A stretch of 64,000 nucleotides of DNA, taken from UBA6168 sp041392505. Its GTDB lineage: Bacteria; Bacteroidota; Bacteroidia; Chitinophagales; Saprospiraceae. The stretch is taken from contig JAWKLX010000018.1 of the NCBI GenBank assembly GCA_041392505.1, positions 96,034-160,033 on the forward strand, given 5' to 3'. The notes beneath the pieces are model-generated. The model did not search any database, was not told the origin of the DNA, and saw nothing but the letters and a program-made list of their open reading frames with translations. A program made the translations under genes and the position numbers. Shown here piece by piece: positions 1-11,257 of this stretch; the stretch's first letter is position 1; every line of letters starts with the position of its first letter.

Positions 1-51
1 GACTTATCTGGGCATTCTCTATTCCTATTTTTCATTTCAAAAAAAGTTATC

Positions 52-1971
52 ATGATCATCCGACCACTCCAGTTTGCCCTGGCCTGCCTGATTTTTGGCA
101 GCACTTTACAAGCCCAATCAATTATCCCCATCCAAAAGTCTGCGTCCTTTTGGCAACCACAGAAAAAGGAATTTCACCCAACGGGTGAGCCTACTGCGAG
201 CCACCCCACCCCTACCCTGCAACCTCATTTCCAAAAAAATACTGTAGGCTTTCGCACGGAAACAGAGCAGATTATTGGCAATACGGTCTATGATCTTCAG
301 ACCAACGCAACCATGATGAACAGGCTTTTCCGTTGGCCGGACGGCCAAATGAGCGCAGTGTGGACACAAGGTTTTAACAGTTCCAACAACTACCCCGACA
401 GGGGCACTGGCTACAACCATTTCGATGGCAATTCGTGGGGCATAGAGCCTGCCGAACGCTTGGAATCTTCCTTGCGCACCGGATGGCCCAGCATTGTCGG
501 CAACGGCGCTGGTGACGAAACGGTGCTTTGCCATGATTTTGAGACTTCGGTGCTGCACCAGCTGAGCAGGGATGCTGGCAACCCAAACTGGACAGAAACC
601 GACATTAGCTCTATTACACCCGTAGGCGTCGTCTGGCCTCGGTTGGCCATTGGTGGCAGCAATGGCAACACGTTACATGCCATCGCCATTGCACCGCCGG
701 TGATCAGTGATGGGGAAATTTACAAAGGCATGGATGGGCACATCCTTTACTACCGCTCGTTGGATGGTGGGGAAAACTGGGACATCAAAGACATGGTTAT
801 CCCGGGGTTAGACAGCACCACCGCTAAATTCCACAGCTCAGACGCCTACGCCGTCGAAGCGAAGGGCGATGTAGTCGTGGTCGCTCATTTTTCGGAATGG
901 AACGATGTCACCATCCACAAATCAACCGACAATGGCGATACCTGGACGACCACCATCGTCAATGATTTTCCGCTCAGTCCCGACCAAATAGAAGATTATA
1001 CGGTGGACGACCTTCCACCTCCTACCCCTAACCAACCCGACCCAAGGGCCATTTTAACATCTGATGGTTCTGGAGCGATCCTCATTGACAACAATGACCA
1101 AGTCCATGTCTTTTATGGAAAAATGTACGTGCAGGATTTCATGCCGGGTTCTTGGACTTATTATCCAGGTACCAGCGGCATCATGTACTGGAACGAATCC
1201 TTTAAGTCTGAATCACCGGTTCAGATTGCGGAGCTGATAGATGCCAACGGGAACGGCATTTTTGACGTGGCTTCTATTACGGAGTTTGGGGAATATGGGA
1301 CTTCGCTGACCTCCTTCCCAAGTGCGGGGGTGGATGCCGACAATAATATCTATCTCGTTTATTCCGGCCTCACCGAAAATTTTATAAGCCAATTCGCCGT
1401 ACCTAACCAGCAGTATTTGCGGCATATTTATGCTGTTACGTCTAAGGACGGGGGCGACACCTGGACTTCCCCATTTGACCTCACCAATGAAAATTATTCG
1501 TTCGACCCCGGATTGTTGGAGCTGGAAGAAGTGGTCTTCCCTTCCGTCGCCCGGTTGGTTGATGATAAATTGCATGTCATTTATCAGTTCGATTTTGAAC
1601 CGGGTTTGTCCGTTCAAGGCGATGGAGATCCAGCTTTTAATAATTTCATTGGCTATCTCGGCGTAGATGTGGAAGACCTTGGTGTAGCAAGTTCGGTCAA
1701 GTCTGTCCCTCCCAGCGATTTTGCGATGCAGCTTTCCCCTAATCCAGCCGCTTCGCAGGTGCGGGTCAGTTTTGATTTGCCAACAGCCGCCAAAACCAGT
1801 GTGACCCTGTTGAATGCCCTTGGCCAACAATTGCTCCACCGCGAATTGGGCGACCAGACAGCAGGAGCTTTTTCCACCCAACTCGACTTGAGCAACTTAA
1901 GCAGTGGTATTTATTTTGTAAAACTAACGGCAGGGGAGGTGGCGGCCACCCAGCGGGTGGTGAAGCGGTAA
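52..1971 (+). CDS. T9SS-exported Asp-box (sialidase-fold-like) protein
   Basis: A 639-residue exported protein whose substrate I cannot name. An N-terminal signal peptide (about residues 1-22, ending near LQAQS) is followed by a beta-propeller-like region with three clear Asp-box motifs of the SxDxGxxW type at about residues 236-243, 291-298 and 464-471. Asp boxes are typical of BNR/sialidase-fold propellers, but I see no convincing sialidase arginine triad, so catalysis is not claimed. The last 85 or so residues form a Por-secretion-type C-terminal sorting domain, with the LSPNPAAS block near 563 and a terminal VKR. This predicts export through the T9SS and retention at or release from the cell surface. 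The ATG at 52 gives a well-formed signal peptide. A candidate hairpin terminator lies about 110 bp downstream. Confidence 0.85.
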   Translation: MIIRPLQFALACLIFGSTLQAQSIIPIQKSASFWQPQKKEFHPTGEPTASHPTPTLQPHFQKNTVGFRTETEQIIGNTVYDLQTNATMMNRLFRWPDGQMSAVWTQGFNSSNNYPDRGTGYNHFDGNSWGIEPAERLESSLRTGWPSIVGNGAGDETVLCHDFETSVLHQLSRDAGNPNWTETDISSITPVGVVWPRLAIGGSNGNTLHAIAIAPPVISDGEIYKGMDGHILYYRSLDGGENWDIKDMVIPGLDSTTAKFHSSDAYAVEAKGDVVVVAHFSEWNDVTIHKSTDNGDTWTTTIVNDFPLSPDQIEDYTVDDLPPPTPNQPDPRAILTSDGSGAILIDNNDQVHVFYGKMYVQDFMPGSWTYYPGTSGIMYWNESFKSESPVQIAELIDANGNGIFDVASITEFGEYGTSLTSFPSAGVDADNNIYLVYSGLTENFISQFAVPNQQYLRHIYAVTSKDGGDTWTSPFDLTNENYSFDPGLLELEEVVFPSVARLVDDKLHVIYQFDFEPGLSVQGDGDPAFNNFIGYLGVDVEDLGVASSVKSVPPSDFAMQLSPNPAASQVRVSFDLPTAAKTSVTLLNALGQQLLHRELGDQTAGAFSTQLDLSNLSSGIYFVKLTAGEVAATQRVVKR

Positions 1972-2084
1972 TAACTTTGAAGCAAATTGTAAAATTCTAA
2001 TTTGAAAAAATAACCTATTCTCCATACGGGTCATATAGTTTTTCAAACCTTTAGGATTGCTTCCCTCGGACGTTCAGAATTACT

Positions 2085-2124
2085 AATGTTCTGTGTCGGT
2101 CACCGGATCGGCACAGAACATTTT
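2085..2124 (+). terminator. Hairpin, probable terminator of the first gene
   Basis: The arms AATGTTCTGTG and CACAGAACATT form an inverted repeat around a short GC-rich centre and are followed by TTTT. It lies about 110 bp after the stop of the upstream gene. The rest of the 1972-2290 gap holds no credible gene. Confidence 0.5.
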
Positions 2125-2232
2125 CCCCCATAGAAAAACCTCCCACCTATTTTATTATTCAAAGTGTTTGATAAATCTATCAACTGTCACAGCCACACAT
2201 TGGGCCTGACTTTTTTATTGAGCATGGTTTGC

Positions 2233-2240
2233 TATCTTGG
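2233..2240 (+). promoter_or_regulatory. Possible Bacteroidota -7 element before the FG-GAP gene
   Basis: TATCTTGG differs at one position from TAnnTTTG and lies about 50 bp before the ATG at 2291. No good -33 TTG is present at standard spacing. It overlaps the upstream TTG that would otherwise extend the reading frame, which favours the start at 2291. Confidence 0.3.
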
Positions 2241-2290
2241 TGTCTTATTTTAATATTGTTCCTAAAGTTTATAATAAACCAATCCTTAAT

Positions 2291-5200
2291 ATGCCAACTC
2301 GATCTCTCCACTTTTCAAGTGATATTTCCATCAAGATTTTCTTATTATTATTTTTATTCGTCCCAAGTCTCGGATTTGGCCAATTGTTGTTTAGTCCTAA
2401 AAATCTGATCATTAAAGGCCATGCAGAATCTTTTTCTGCTAAGCCATTCGACGTGGACAATGACGGAGATTTGGATGTTTTAGCGGCCTTGTACCTGGAC
2501 AACCTCCTTGTTTGGTACGAGAATCTGGACGGCAACGGCAATTTTGACAAACAGAAAATTATTTCAACTGACCATGACTTCCCAAGGATAATTGAAACTG
2601 CCGATTTGGATGGTGATGGAGATGAAGACCTGATTGTAGGATCAAATGACTTAAAATTGGTTTGGTATGAAAACGAAGACGGTAAAGGTTCTTTTGGAAA
2701 TCAGCAGTCTATCGCTGAAGTGACGTATAATGTAATATCCTTACAAGCCGCCGATATAGATGGGGATGGTGATAAAGACTTGCTCACGCATACAGGAATA
2801 GATGTTGTTTGGTATGAAAATGAAGACGGGTCTGGCAATTTTGGCTTAGAAAAAAAAGTATCCACAACAATATTGACTCAAATCAAATCTGTGTCTGCAG
2901 GCGATTTGGACGGGGATGATGACCTTGACGTTATAGTTGCTGCTAATTTCAGCAACAAAATGGGTTGGTATGAAAACCTGGACGGCAAGGGGGCTTTTGG
3001 GCCTATCAAAACGCTGACCCAACAAAATGACCCACGCTTGGCTTTACCTGCCGACATAGACCAAGACGGTGATTTAGATATTATCGCTGCAGCCAACAAC
3101 AAATTGTCTTGGTACGAAAACCTTAATGGTGCCGGAAATTTTGGCCAATTGCATATTGTTTCTGACACTGCCAATTTCATAGAATTTGTCAATATTTTGG
3201 ACGTGGACGGGGATGGTGATTTGGATTTGGCTGCCACTACCCCCGGTAATAAAACTTTCAGTTGGTTCGAAAATGAAGATGGCATGGGGAATTTCGGAGC
3301 AGAGCATTTGATTCAAGATTTAGTAAACGATGCAAAATTTATGGTCGGCGGAGATTTCGACGGGGACAGCGACATGGACTTTTTGGCCAGCTGCTATTTC
3401 TGTGAAGACAAGATAGTCTGGTATGAAAATGAAGATGGCGAGGGCACTTTTGGTACACTTAATCCAATCTCGGTTCAGGCAGAGGGCCTCACCCATGTAC
3501 TGCTAACCGACATCAATGGGGATGGAAATACCGATGTATTAACGACTTCCCAAAATGATGACAAGGTGGCTTGGTATGAAAATACAGATGGTGCAGAAGA
3601 TTTTTCAAAACAAAAAATTATTTCAACCGAGGTAAACGGGTGTTCGCATGCTGTTTCGGCAGATTTTGATGGGGATGGTGATTTGGATATCGTAGCCTCG
3701 GCTACCTTTGACCATCAAGTCCTATGGTTTGAAAATGAGGATGGAAAAGGTGAATTTGGTGGAAAACTGATCATAGCCGATACTGTTGTCCAGCCAAAAT
3801 TTGTAAACGCCACCGACATTGATGGGGACGGTGATCTGGATGTATTAGTCGCCGCTTCCGGAGAGGATAAAATACTGTGGTATGAAAATGAAGATGGTGA
3901 AGGTACTTTTGGTAATAGGCAGACAATCGCTTCGGGCATTAATGGGGTGAATATCGTTTACACTGCTGATTTGGATGGCGACGGATTGAAAGATGTCGTT
4001 TCTGGTTCTCTAACTGATTACAAAATTTATTGGCAAAAGAATGAAAATGGCTTAGGGAGCTTCACTGTCCCCCAATTGGTTACTGATCAAGCAAAGCTCG
4101 TGTACCGAATTGAGATCGTTGACCTGGATTCTGACGGTGATCTGGATTTTGTCTGTGTTGACCGACTTGACAATAAAGTGCTTTGGCTGGAAAATGTGGA
4201 TGGCTTGGGAAATTTTGGCGACCCTATCGTTCTTTTTGACCAGTCAGGACTCAGGGTCAGAGCGCATACTTTTGATGTTGATTCGGATGGCGATTATGAC
4301 ATTATCTTTGCCATAGAGGGTCAGCTTTACTTAAAATGGTTAGAGAACGAGGATGGGCATGCTACTTTTGGCCCATTTCTCCAAACTTCGGCAGAGAGTT
4401 CTGGCATAATGCTGTCTGACGACTTAGACAAAGATGGTGATCTCGACCTGATAGGCACTTCGACGGATGAAGTTTTCTGGTTCGAGAACTTTCTGGGACA
4501 ACCTGTTTTATCTGGTACTTGCTATTTCGACCAAAACGAAAATAAACTGCGAGACCCGAATGAAATAGGCCTGCTCAATCATCCAGTTGCCATTAGTCCG
4601 GAAGCCCAATTCAGCTTTACCAATGCACAAGGCGAATACAAATTTGTAGTCGAACCTGGTGATTATACCATCTCCGCACAACCAGCATTTCCTTGGCAGC
4701 TTACCAATGACTCGCCCACGTACGATGTATCCTTATCCTTGCAAAATCCACTCGTCACGGATTTGGATTTCGGAATGACCCCAGTGCAAGAAATAAAATC
4801 TATATCGGCGACCCTCACCACTGCAACGACTCGCTGTGGTTTTCAGGTGCCCTTTTGGGTTAGTTTCGAAAATACAGGAACCACTTTTTTCTCAGGATAC
4901 ATTGCGCTCGATGTCGACCCTTTGACGACTTTTATTTCTGCTGTGCCGCCGCCAGATTCGGTAGAAAACAGTACTCTGTTTTGGCGCTACGAAGACCTAC
5001 CTCCTTCCTACTCAAAAAACATCGACCTGATCATCCAAGTGCCAAATGCCGATTTTATCGGTGATACTCTTTTTTATTCGACCACCACGTATATCGAAGA
5101 TGGTCAAGGTGTTCTGCAAGAAAATGAGCAGAAAGAACATTATTCCATCATTTCCTGCGCCTTCGACCCCAACGATAAACTGGTTCGCCCCGAAGGCATC

Positions 5201-5866
5201 CAAGATCCAAAATACACCCTATTTGGAGAAGAGTTGGAATACACGGTGCGCTTTCAAAACACTGGTACGGATACCGCCTTCACCGTCCGCATCGAGGATC
5301 AATTGGACACCGATTTGGATTGGGCCACCTTCCGCCCTATTGCTGCTAGTCATGACTTTGAAACCAGGCTATACGCCAATGGCTTAGTAGAATTTTTATT
5401 TAATAACATCCTCCTTCCTGATAGTACAGTCAACGAACCCGCCAGCCATGGCTTTGTGAAATATCGCATTCAACATTTAGCTAACCTACCGGAAAACACT
5501 GAAATCAATAACACCGCAAATATCTTCTTTGACTTCAATCCACCCATCCAGACCAATTCAACTTTGAACACCTTGGTTTCTGAACTGCCTACCGGTGTGG
5601 ACGACCCAATCCGGGAAATCAAAGTAACAGCCTACCCAAACCCTTTTAATGAATTCACCACTATCCAGATCAGCGGTTTGCCATTTAACACAGGTATGAA
5701 TTTACAGCTTCACCATAGTAGTGGGCAATTGGTCAAAAGTTTTGAGTTAGGGGGGCGTTCCAGTTTACTCATCAGCAGCGAGAATCTGCCAACTGGGCTT
5801 TACATTTATTCAATCACTGGCCCTTCGGGGATAGATTTGGCACGTGGGAAGTTGGTGAAGCAATAG
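2291..5866 (+). CDS. T9SS-exported FG-GAP/VCBS propeller protein with SdrD-B-like and DUF11-like domains
   Basis: From the ATG at 2291 this encodes 1191 residues. A signal peptide ends near GFGQ at about residue 31. Roughly residues 40-735 are some fourteen FG-GAP/VCBS-type repeats, each with a calcium-binding D-x-D-x-D-G-D-x-D core (such as DVDNDGDLDV) and a W(Y/F)EN(E/L)DG block. A one-copy SdrD-B/Cna-B-like fold follows at about 736-820. Next is a 250-residue region with an AFDPNDK motif and a DUF11-like NTGTDTAF segment, then a T9SS sorting tail from about 1105 (YPNPFNEF). The repeats suggest a calcium-stabilised propeller at the cell surface. Partner and substrate are unknown. The frame opens upstream at a TTG at 2237, but only the 2291 start gives a compact signal peptide. 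Confidence 0.85.
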   Translation: MPTRSLHFSSDISIKIFLLLFLFVPSLGFGQLLFSPKNLIIKGHAESFSAKPFDVDNDGDLDVLAALYLDNLLVWYENLDGNGNFDKQKIISTDHDFPRIIETADLDGDGDEDLIVGSNDLKLVWYENEDGKGSFGNQQSIAEVTYNVISLQAADIDGDGDKDLLTHTGIDVVWYENEDGSGNFGLEKKVSTTILTQIKSVSAGDLDGDDDLDVIVAANFSNKMGWYENLDGKGAFGPIKTLTQQNDPRLALPADIDQDGDLDIIAAANNKLSWYENLNGAGNFGQLHIVSDTANFIEFVNILDVDGDGDLDLAATTPGNKTFSWFENEDGMGNFGAEHLIQDLVNDAKFMVGGDFDGDSDMDFLASCYFCEDKIVWYENEDGEGTFGTLNPISVQAEGLTHVLLTDINGDGNTDVLTTSQNDDKVAWYENTDGAEDFSKQKIISTEVNGCSHAVSADFDGDGDLDIVASATFDHQVLWFENEDGKGEFGGKLIIADTVVQPKFVNATDIDGDGDLDVLVAASGEDKILWYENEDGEGTFGNRQTIASGINGVNIVYTADLDGDGLKDVVSGSLTDYKIYWQKNENGLGSFTVPQLVTDQAKLVYRIEIVDLDSDGDLDFVCVDRLDNKVLWLENVDGLGNFGDPIVLFDQSGLRVRAHTFDVDSDGDYDIIFAIEGQLYLKWLENEDGHATFGPFLQTSAESSGIMLSDDLDKDGDLDLIGTSTDEVFWFENFLGQPVLSGTCYFDQNENKLRDPNEIGLLNHPVAISPEAQFSFTNAQGEYKFVVEPGDYTISAQPAFPWQLTNDSPTYDVSLSLQNPLVTDLDFGMTPVQEIKSISATLTTATTRCGFQVPFWVSFENTGTTFFSGYIALDVDPLTTFISAVPPPDSVENSTLFWRYEDLPPSYSKNIDLIIQVPNADFIGDTLFYSTTTYIEDGQGVLQENEQKEHYSIISCAFDPNDKLVRPEGIQDPKYTLFGEELEYTVRFQNTGTDTAFTVRIEDQLDTDLDWATFRPIAASHDFETRLYANGLVEFLFNNILLPDSTVNEPASHGFVKYRIQHLANLPENTEINNTANIFFDFNPPIQTNSTLNTLVSELPTGVDDPIREIKVTAYPNPFNEFTTIQISGLPFNTGMNLQLHHSSGQLVKSFELGGRSSLLISSENLPTGLYIYSITGPSGIDLARGKLVKQ

Positions 5867-5957
5867 ATGCCAAGTGATCCGAATAGCATTCGGCCCGGAA
5901 TTAATGAAGTTTGATTCATCGCTACATGAGCTATTTTATTCAAACATGAGCCATCAC

Positions 5958-6698
5958 CTACAACAACTTCACCTGTTCAAAAAAACGTTTCCGATAACTG
6001 GCTCCGACCGGGATTTCTTTTTCTCCAATATATATCATATTTCCATTGATACTTTGGATGTATTGAAGTCCAACAATAAAAGACCGGTGCACGCGCATGA
6101 ATTTATCAGTGGGTAATTCTTCTTCCATTTTATTCATGGTTTGATTGGTCACATATCTTCGTTCGGCAGTGTGGATTGCAACATATTCCCGCATGCTTTC
6201 CACATACCATATTTCATCCAACGCCACCTTTTCCATTTTATAATTGGTGCGGACAAAAAAATGATCGGCCGATTTTTCCGCAGTCTCTTCCGTTATTTTA
6301 GTGGGTTGGTTTATTTCTTCCGAGGGAGGGGGATTTTTAAGGTTTATTATTTCTGTGCACTTATTGACCGCCTGTAAAAACCGTTCGAAAGAAAAGGGTT
6401 TCACCAAATAATCGGTAACGTCCAATGCAAAACCTTCCACCGCATATTCCCGGTAGGCCGTGGTCAAAACCACCTGTGGTTTTTCTTTTAAAACTTTTAA
6501 TAGTTCCAGCCCGGTAAGGTCGGGCATTTGAATGTCCAGAAATAATAAATCAATTTTATTTTCTTGTAAAGCAGCGATGGCCTGCATGGCATTTTCACAA
6601 GCAGCTATTAATTTTAAATGGGGCAATTTATCAATATAGGCAGCCAATAATTTTAAGGCTGGCCGTTCATCGTCAACAATGAGGCAATTATATTTCAT
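5958..6698 (-). CDS. LytR/AlgR-family response regulator (REC-LytTR)
   Basis: A 246-residue cytoplasmic response regulator. An N-terminal receiver domain carries the acidic pair D9-D10, the phosphoacceptor D55 in LFLDIQMP, T80 and K100 in DYLVKPF. A linker leads to a LytTR DNA-binding domain (about 148-246) with the FMRVHRSFIV signature. It should bind promoter direct repeats when phosphorylated by the adjacent sensor kinase, whose stop codon overlaps this start by 4 bp, the mark of translational coupling. The DNA is A+T-rich with many TTA leucine codons, unlike the flanking secreted-protein genes. Targets are not evident from the sequence. Confidence 0.93.
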   Translation of the reverse strand: MKYNCLIVDDERPALKLLAAYIDKLPHLKLIAACENAMQAIAALQENKIDLLFLDIQMPDLTGLELLKVLKEKPQVVLTTAYREYAVEGFALDVTDYLVKPFSFERFLQAVNKCTEIINLKNPPPSEEINQPTKITEETAEKSADHFFVRTNYKMEKVALDEIWYVESMREYVAIHTAERRYVTNQTMNKMEEELPTDKFMRVHRSFIVGLQYIQSINGNMIYIGEKEIPVGASYRKRFFEQVKLL

Positions 6699-7729
6699 GG
6701 GTTGGATAATTTAATGGTTAAATCCACCGAAAATAAATCAGCTTCTTTTTTTATGATTAAATTATGTCGCTCGGGAAAAATTAAATTTAACCGATCCCTA
6801 ATATTCTCCAACCCTACCCCGCCTTTTTCTTTTTTCCCATTTATTTTTTTTAGGGAATTAGCAATATGGAAATCCAAGATCCCATTTTCCATTTTTAATT
6901 CACTTTTTAGCCAACCATTTTCAGTATCTTCTAAATTACCGTGTTTAAAGGCGTTTTCAAAAAAAGGGATGAATAACATGGGGCTAATAAAAGCATTGGA
7001 AACATTTCCTTTTATTTTAAAATCAATATTCAATTCACCTTCTTTTTTCAATTGTTGCAAATCAATATAATTTTTTAAATAATTAATTTCCGCACTCAAT
7101 TTCACTTGTTCACTTTTACAATCGTACAACATATAGCTCATCATATCAGAGAGCTTTAAAATCATTTCCGGCGCTTTTTTCGATTCGGTAAATGACAGGG
7201 AATAAATGTTGTTCAGGGCATTGAACAAAAAATGCGGATTGACTTGGGCTTTTAAAAACCGTAGTTCCGCTTCCAGTTGATGGGTTCTGAATTCTGTTTC
7301 CAATTCACGTTTTTTAAACCAATTATCAATAAGCCTTAATGGGATAGAAATTAGCAGAAAAAAGGTACCACTCAAAAACATACTTCCAAAATAGGTAGGT
7401 GTAAAAGTTTTTTCCACCCCCAATTGCATTTCCACGACCAATCCCCAGCCAACAAAAAAACGGATTACAGAAGTGGCGGTCAGCAACAAAAAGACCCCGA
7501 TAGCATATTGAACATATTTTTCCTTTTCAAAATATTTCGGCAGCAGAAAAAATAAATGGCCATAAACCAGTATTAAAAAACCGCAAACGTTGACGGCCAT
7601 TGCTGTGATAACCACCACTCGATCCGGTATAATTTCGTTTAGGACGAATGCGATTAAAGTGGTCAGTAACAACCAAAACACCAAGTGAACGGCCACTGTC
7701 CATTTTCTGTAATTTGTTTTTTCCCCCAT
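6695..7729 (-). CDS. LytS/YehU-type sensor histidine kinase (His_kinase PF06580 family)
   Basis: A 344-residue membrane kinase. Four hydrophobic segments (about 12-30, 38-63, 74-95 and 115-133) form the sensor part with no large extracytoplasmic domain. A coiled stretch then leads to the conserved FLKAQVNPHFLFNALNN block with the phosphoacceptor His166. The ATPase part ends with the GVGLENIRDRL G-box. Known members autophosphorylate and pass phosphate to a LytTR regulator; the partner is the gene immediately downstream, overlapping by 4 bp. The signal sensed is unknown. The start at 7729 is the natural ATG. Confidence 0.93.
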   Translation of the reverse strand: MGEKTNYRKWTVAVHLVFWLLLTTLIAFVLNEIIPDRVVVITAMAVNVCGFLILVYGHLFFLLPKYFEKEKYVQYAIGVFLLLTATSVIRFFVGWGLVVEMQLGVEKTFTPTYFGSMFLSGTFFLLISIPLRLIDNWFKKRELETEFRTHQLEAELRFLKAQVNPHFLFNALNNIYSLSFTESKKAPEMILKLSDMMSYMLYDCKSEQVKLSAEINYLKNYIDLQQLKKEGELNIDFKIKGNVSNAFISPMLFIPFFENAFKHGNLEDTENGWLKSELKMENGILDFHIANSLKKINGKKEKGGVGLENIRDRLNLIFPERHNLIIKKEADLFSVDLTIKLSNP

Positions 7730-8012
7730 CGACAGGTATTGGTTTAGGGGGGGTAAGGTACAGATTTTATTCCCTGCCGACTTGGCCTTTGTTGCAAAAT
7801 TACCCTTAACACTATGGGCTATTCGGAATTATTTGCCAACAAACTGATTTCTCCCACCAGTACAGGTAACCCTTCAACGAACTGCTTTTGAGTACTCCTA
7901 ACATGATTCATGGGAAGAATCCCCCTGTTCGTGGGCTTGATAGACCCGTCTGCGAAAAAGATTTTCTGTAGCCTCCTCTCCATTCTATTCTTGTCTCACA
8001 AAAAAATATGGT

Positions 8013-11000
8013 ATGCAACTGATCCGCCCGATTCTTCTTCGCTTGCTTTTATTTTCCTGCGCCTTTGTCCTGTCTCAAGGGCTATCTGCAACAACTTTTA
8101 CTTTTAATGCGGTCTTAGGAGGTGCCTGGACCGACGTGACAAAGTGGACACCCGGTTACCCGGGGACAACCATTGGGGCGGCTCATGAGGTCGTTATCTC
8201 AGGAACGTTTGGAATTTGTAATGTCAATGTAAATGTCACCATAGAAGGCACAATGACGACTAATTTTGCCTTGCAAGTGAATAGCGGTAAAACGCTGACC
8301 ATTGACGGAGGAACTTTCACAAATAACTCCAATGTGGACATTGACGGTGATTTGAATATCCTGAGTGACGGGACTTACAACAATGATGGGAATACCGATA
8401 TCAATTCAGGAGGGCTATTGACCAATGGGGGAACATTCAATAGTAGTGGTACGCTTGGCTTGAATTCTGGGGGTGTTTTTCAGTTAGATAGCATTTTTAC
8501 GATAACCAGCAGCACACTGAGTAATGATACCATTAATATCAACGTAACCGGAACCTGAAAATCAACAATAGCAGCAGTCTGACCAATAGTGGAACGATAA
8601 ACCTTGATGGTGATCTGAGAATTAATTCCAATAGCACATTGACCAACACTGGTACACTCGACTTAAATTCGGGTGGATTGTTGTTTCTCAACTCGGCCAA
8701 TGCTACCTGGCCAGTCTTCAGCTGGAACGGTGGAACACTCAAAATCAGCAGCAATTCGGATATCGATATGACAGGGTTAAAATAATCCCTAGTGGAGGAA
8801 CGCTTGAGATAGTTGGCATCCTAAATATTACCAGGGTATTGACCAACCAAGTACATTGACCAACACAGGAGAAGTAAACATTGAAGAAGGATTAATCAAC
8901 TCTGGTACATTGACCAATACAGGTGTACTGAATTTAAATTCGGGGGGAGAGTTGATATTGAAAACAAACCCAGCTTCATTGCCTGGCGGCACTTTTAATT
9001 GGAATAGTTGGAGTAGGTTGACTATCGGCGATTTGAGCGAGATGACTTTGTCTGGCGCTTTGACCATCGAATCAGGAAGGACTTTAAGGGTGAATGGAAC
9101 TTTGAAATTAAATGCCGCCCTGACAAATAACGGCGTTTTAGAACTTAATTCAGGGGAGAATTGATTTTAAACACAAACCCGGCTTCATTGCCCGGTGGCA
9201 TATTTTATTGGAATAGTGGAGGTACCGTAACTATTGGATCTTCGGGCATTTTAACCTTGATAAATAATTCATTGACAATAAAGTCTGGAAGGACATTAAA
9301 GGTGGAGGGTGAAGTAAAGATAAATTCAAGTGGGATTTTGATTGTCAAAGGCACATTGGATAATATCTTTGGTACAGTTGATTTAAATTATGGTGGTGAA
9401 CTGATATTGGACAAAAACCCTACTTACAATATCCCAGGTGGTAACTTTAACTGGAATACCGGAAGCACCTTAACCGTTGGTCCAAATGGTCATTTAACAG
9501 TTTCCAGTTCAACGACGGTCCCATCAGGCGCTACCCTTCAAGTGGATGGTACTATGCAAATCAATAGCGCCGCTTTAACCAACAATGGGACTTTGACTAA
9601 CAATGGAAATATTAAAAATTTTTATTTTTTAAGGAATTACTCTGGAGCCATTTTGAACAACTATGCCACATTAAACAACTATAACGGCGGCACCATCAAT
9701 AATAGCCAAAGCACCATCAATAATTACAGTGACTTGAACAACCAAGGTGAAATAATAAATCGAGACAATAGTGATTTCAACATCGAGAATAACGGTACAC
9801 TGACAAACAATGGAACATTTGACAACTATTCAGGTGGGGATGTTGCAATAAATAGTGGCGGCACATTTACCAACAATGGTACCATCGACAACACGAGTAC
9901 GATTAATTTGAATGCAGGTGGTGAACTAATTCTAAATACAAACCTGGCTTCTTTGTTTACTGGTTTTTTTAATTGGTTGGCTGGTGGAAATGTAACCATT
10001 GGCAGCAGTGGGGAATGGACCATTTCAAGTCCATTGGCCATTGAACCGGGGAGTACGTTACAGGTGGACGGGGTGCTAATCAATGAAAACATCTTGACCA
10101 TCAATGGGGTTGTAGAAAATAACGGAACATTCACCACAGCCGGTTATTTGATAAATGGAACGGGCAGTATCAATGGGAACATCGTCAACAGAGGCACCCT
10201 CTCCCCCGGTTCGTCTCCCGGCTGCTTTACCGTTAATGGTGATTTTGAAGCAAATGGCTCAAGTACCCTTGAAATAGAATTAGCGGATGGCAGCCCTTGT
10301 ATTGATTATGATCAAATCATCGTAAATGGCGATGCAGCTATCCGTGGCAACATCAACATTTCTTTTCCATCCGGCACTCCTTCTGCCTCAACCTTCACCA
10401 TTTTGACCGCAACGGGAAATAAGATTGATAACGCACCAATCATCAACTGGCCAGCAGGTTTCATGGGGACCGGGGCTTTTGTCGGGGACGAGTACCAGGT
10501 TTCTTTCGCCTTGCTCCCGGTCGAGTTGGTCTTTTTTCAAGCTAACAAAAGAGATGAAAACTCAGTCGAATTAAAATGGCTAACCGCCTCCGAACAAAAC
10601 AACCGGGGCTTCGACATCCAGCGCTCGAACGATGGCGCAGAGTGGGAAAACATCGGCTTTGTGGAAGGCGCCGGCACAACCACCGAAGAACGGCATTATT
10701 CATTAATCGACCGCCCCAATGCTTCCGGCATTTTTTATTACCGCCTCCGGCAAATGGACTTTGATGGAAAATCGGAATTCTCGCAGGTGCGTTTGGTGAA
10801 GCTGGAAAATGTAGATGCTGAATTTAAAATATTTCCCAACCCAGCTACCTCTTTTATTAATATTCAATTGGAAAATAAGTGGGAAGGAGAATTGACCCTT
10901 CTCTTGTTGAATTCAATCGGGCAAACAGTGTATGCAGAAAAAAGAAGGAAACCAGACGAATTTGCCAATTGGACAATTGATTTATCTAATTTCTCCAATG

Positions 11001-11071
11001 GTATTTACCAAGTGATTATTTCTGATGGAAAAAACAACTTGGTAAATTCGGTGATAAAAAGGAAAAACTGA
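8013..11071 (+). CDS. T9SS-exported repeat protein, reading frame broken by four single-base deletions
   Basis: A signal peptide (MQLIRPILLRLLLFSCAF...) is followed by a long low-complexity region of short repeats rich in Asn, Gly, Thr and Ser, of the type LTNNGTLxLNSGG, that should fold as a parallel beta-helix or passenger-like stalk. A region near LLPVELVFFQANK and a T9SS tail (IFPNPATSF) end the protein. The frame breaks at 8554-8555, 8779-8782, 8849-8850 and 9153-9156. Each break is repaired by adding one base to a run of C, A, A and G respectively, after which the repeats continue without a gap. The repaired product is about 1019 residues. Pieces open in the data are 8013-8558, 8555-8785, 8782-8859, 8856-9164 and 9161-11071. 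It may be a surface adhesin; its function is unknown. Sequencing error is more likely than true decay. Confidence 0.75.
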
Positions 11072-11257
11072 TTTGCAGATCAAGGGCTTTCACTTAAAAA
11101 TTGGAGTGCCGAGCAGACTCCTGCAAAAAGTCTTGAAAATGCTCCGGCCCGCATAAAAAGGTGTTTTTGGCCCCTTGAGTGACATCAGTTAGCAAACTAA
11201 TATCACTTTTTCAGCGCTCTACTGAAACTTATCCACCGCTTCGCAAGTTGTTAAGCG

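Noticed and set aside
1213..1881. A 222-codon minus-strand frame
   Set aside because: It lies wholly opposite the Asp-box protein and has no family motif or start context.
2237..2290. Upstream extension of the FG-GAP protein from a TTG
   Set aside because: It would place 18 polar residues before the signal peptide and overlaps the likely -7 element.
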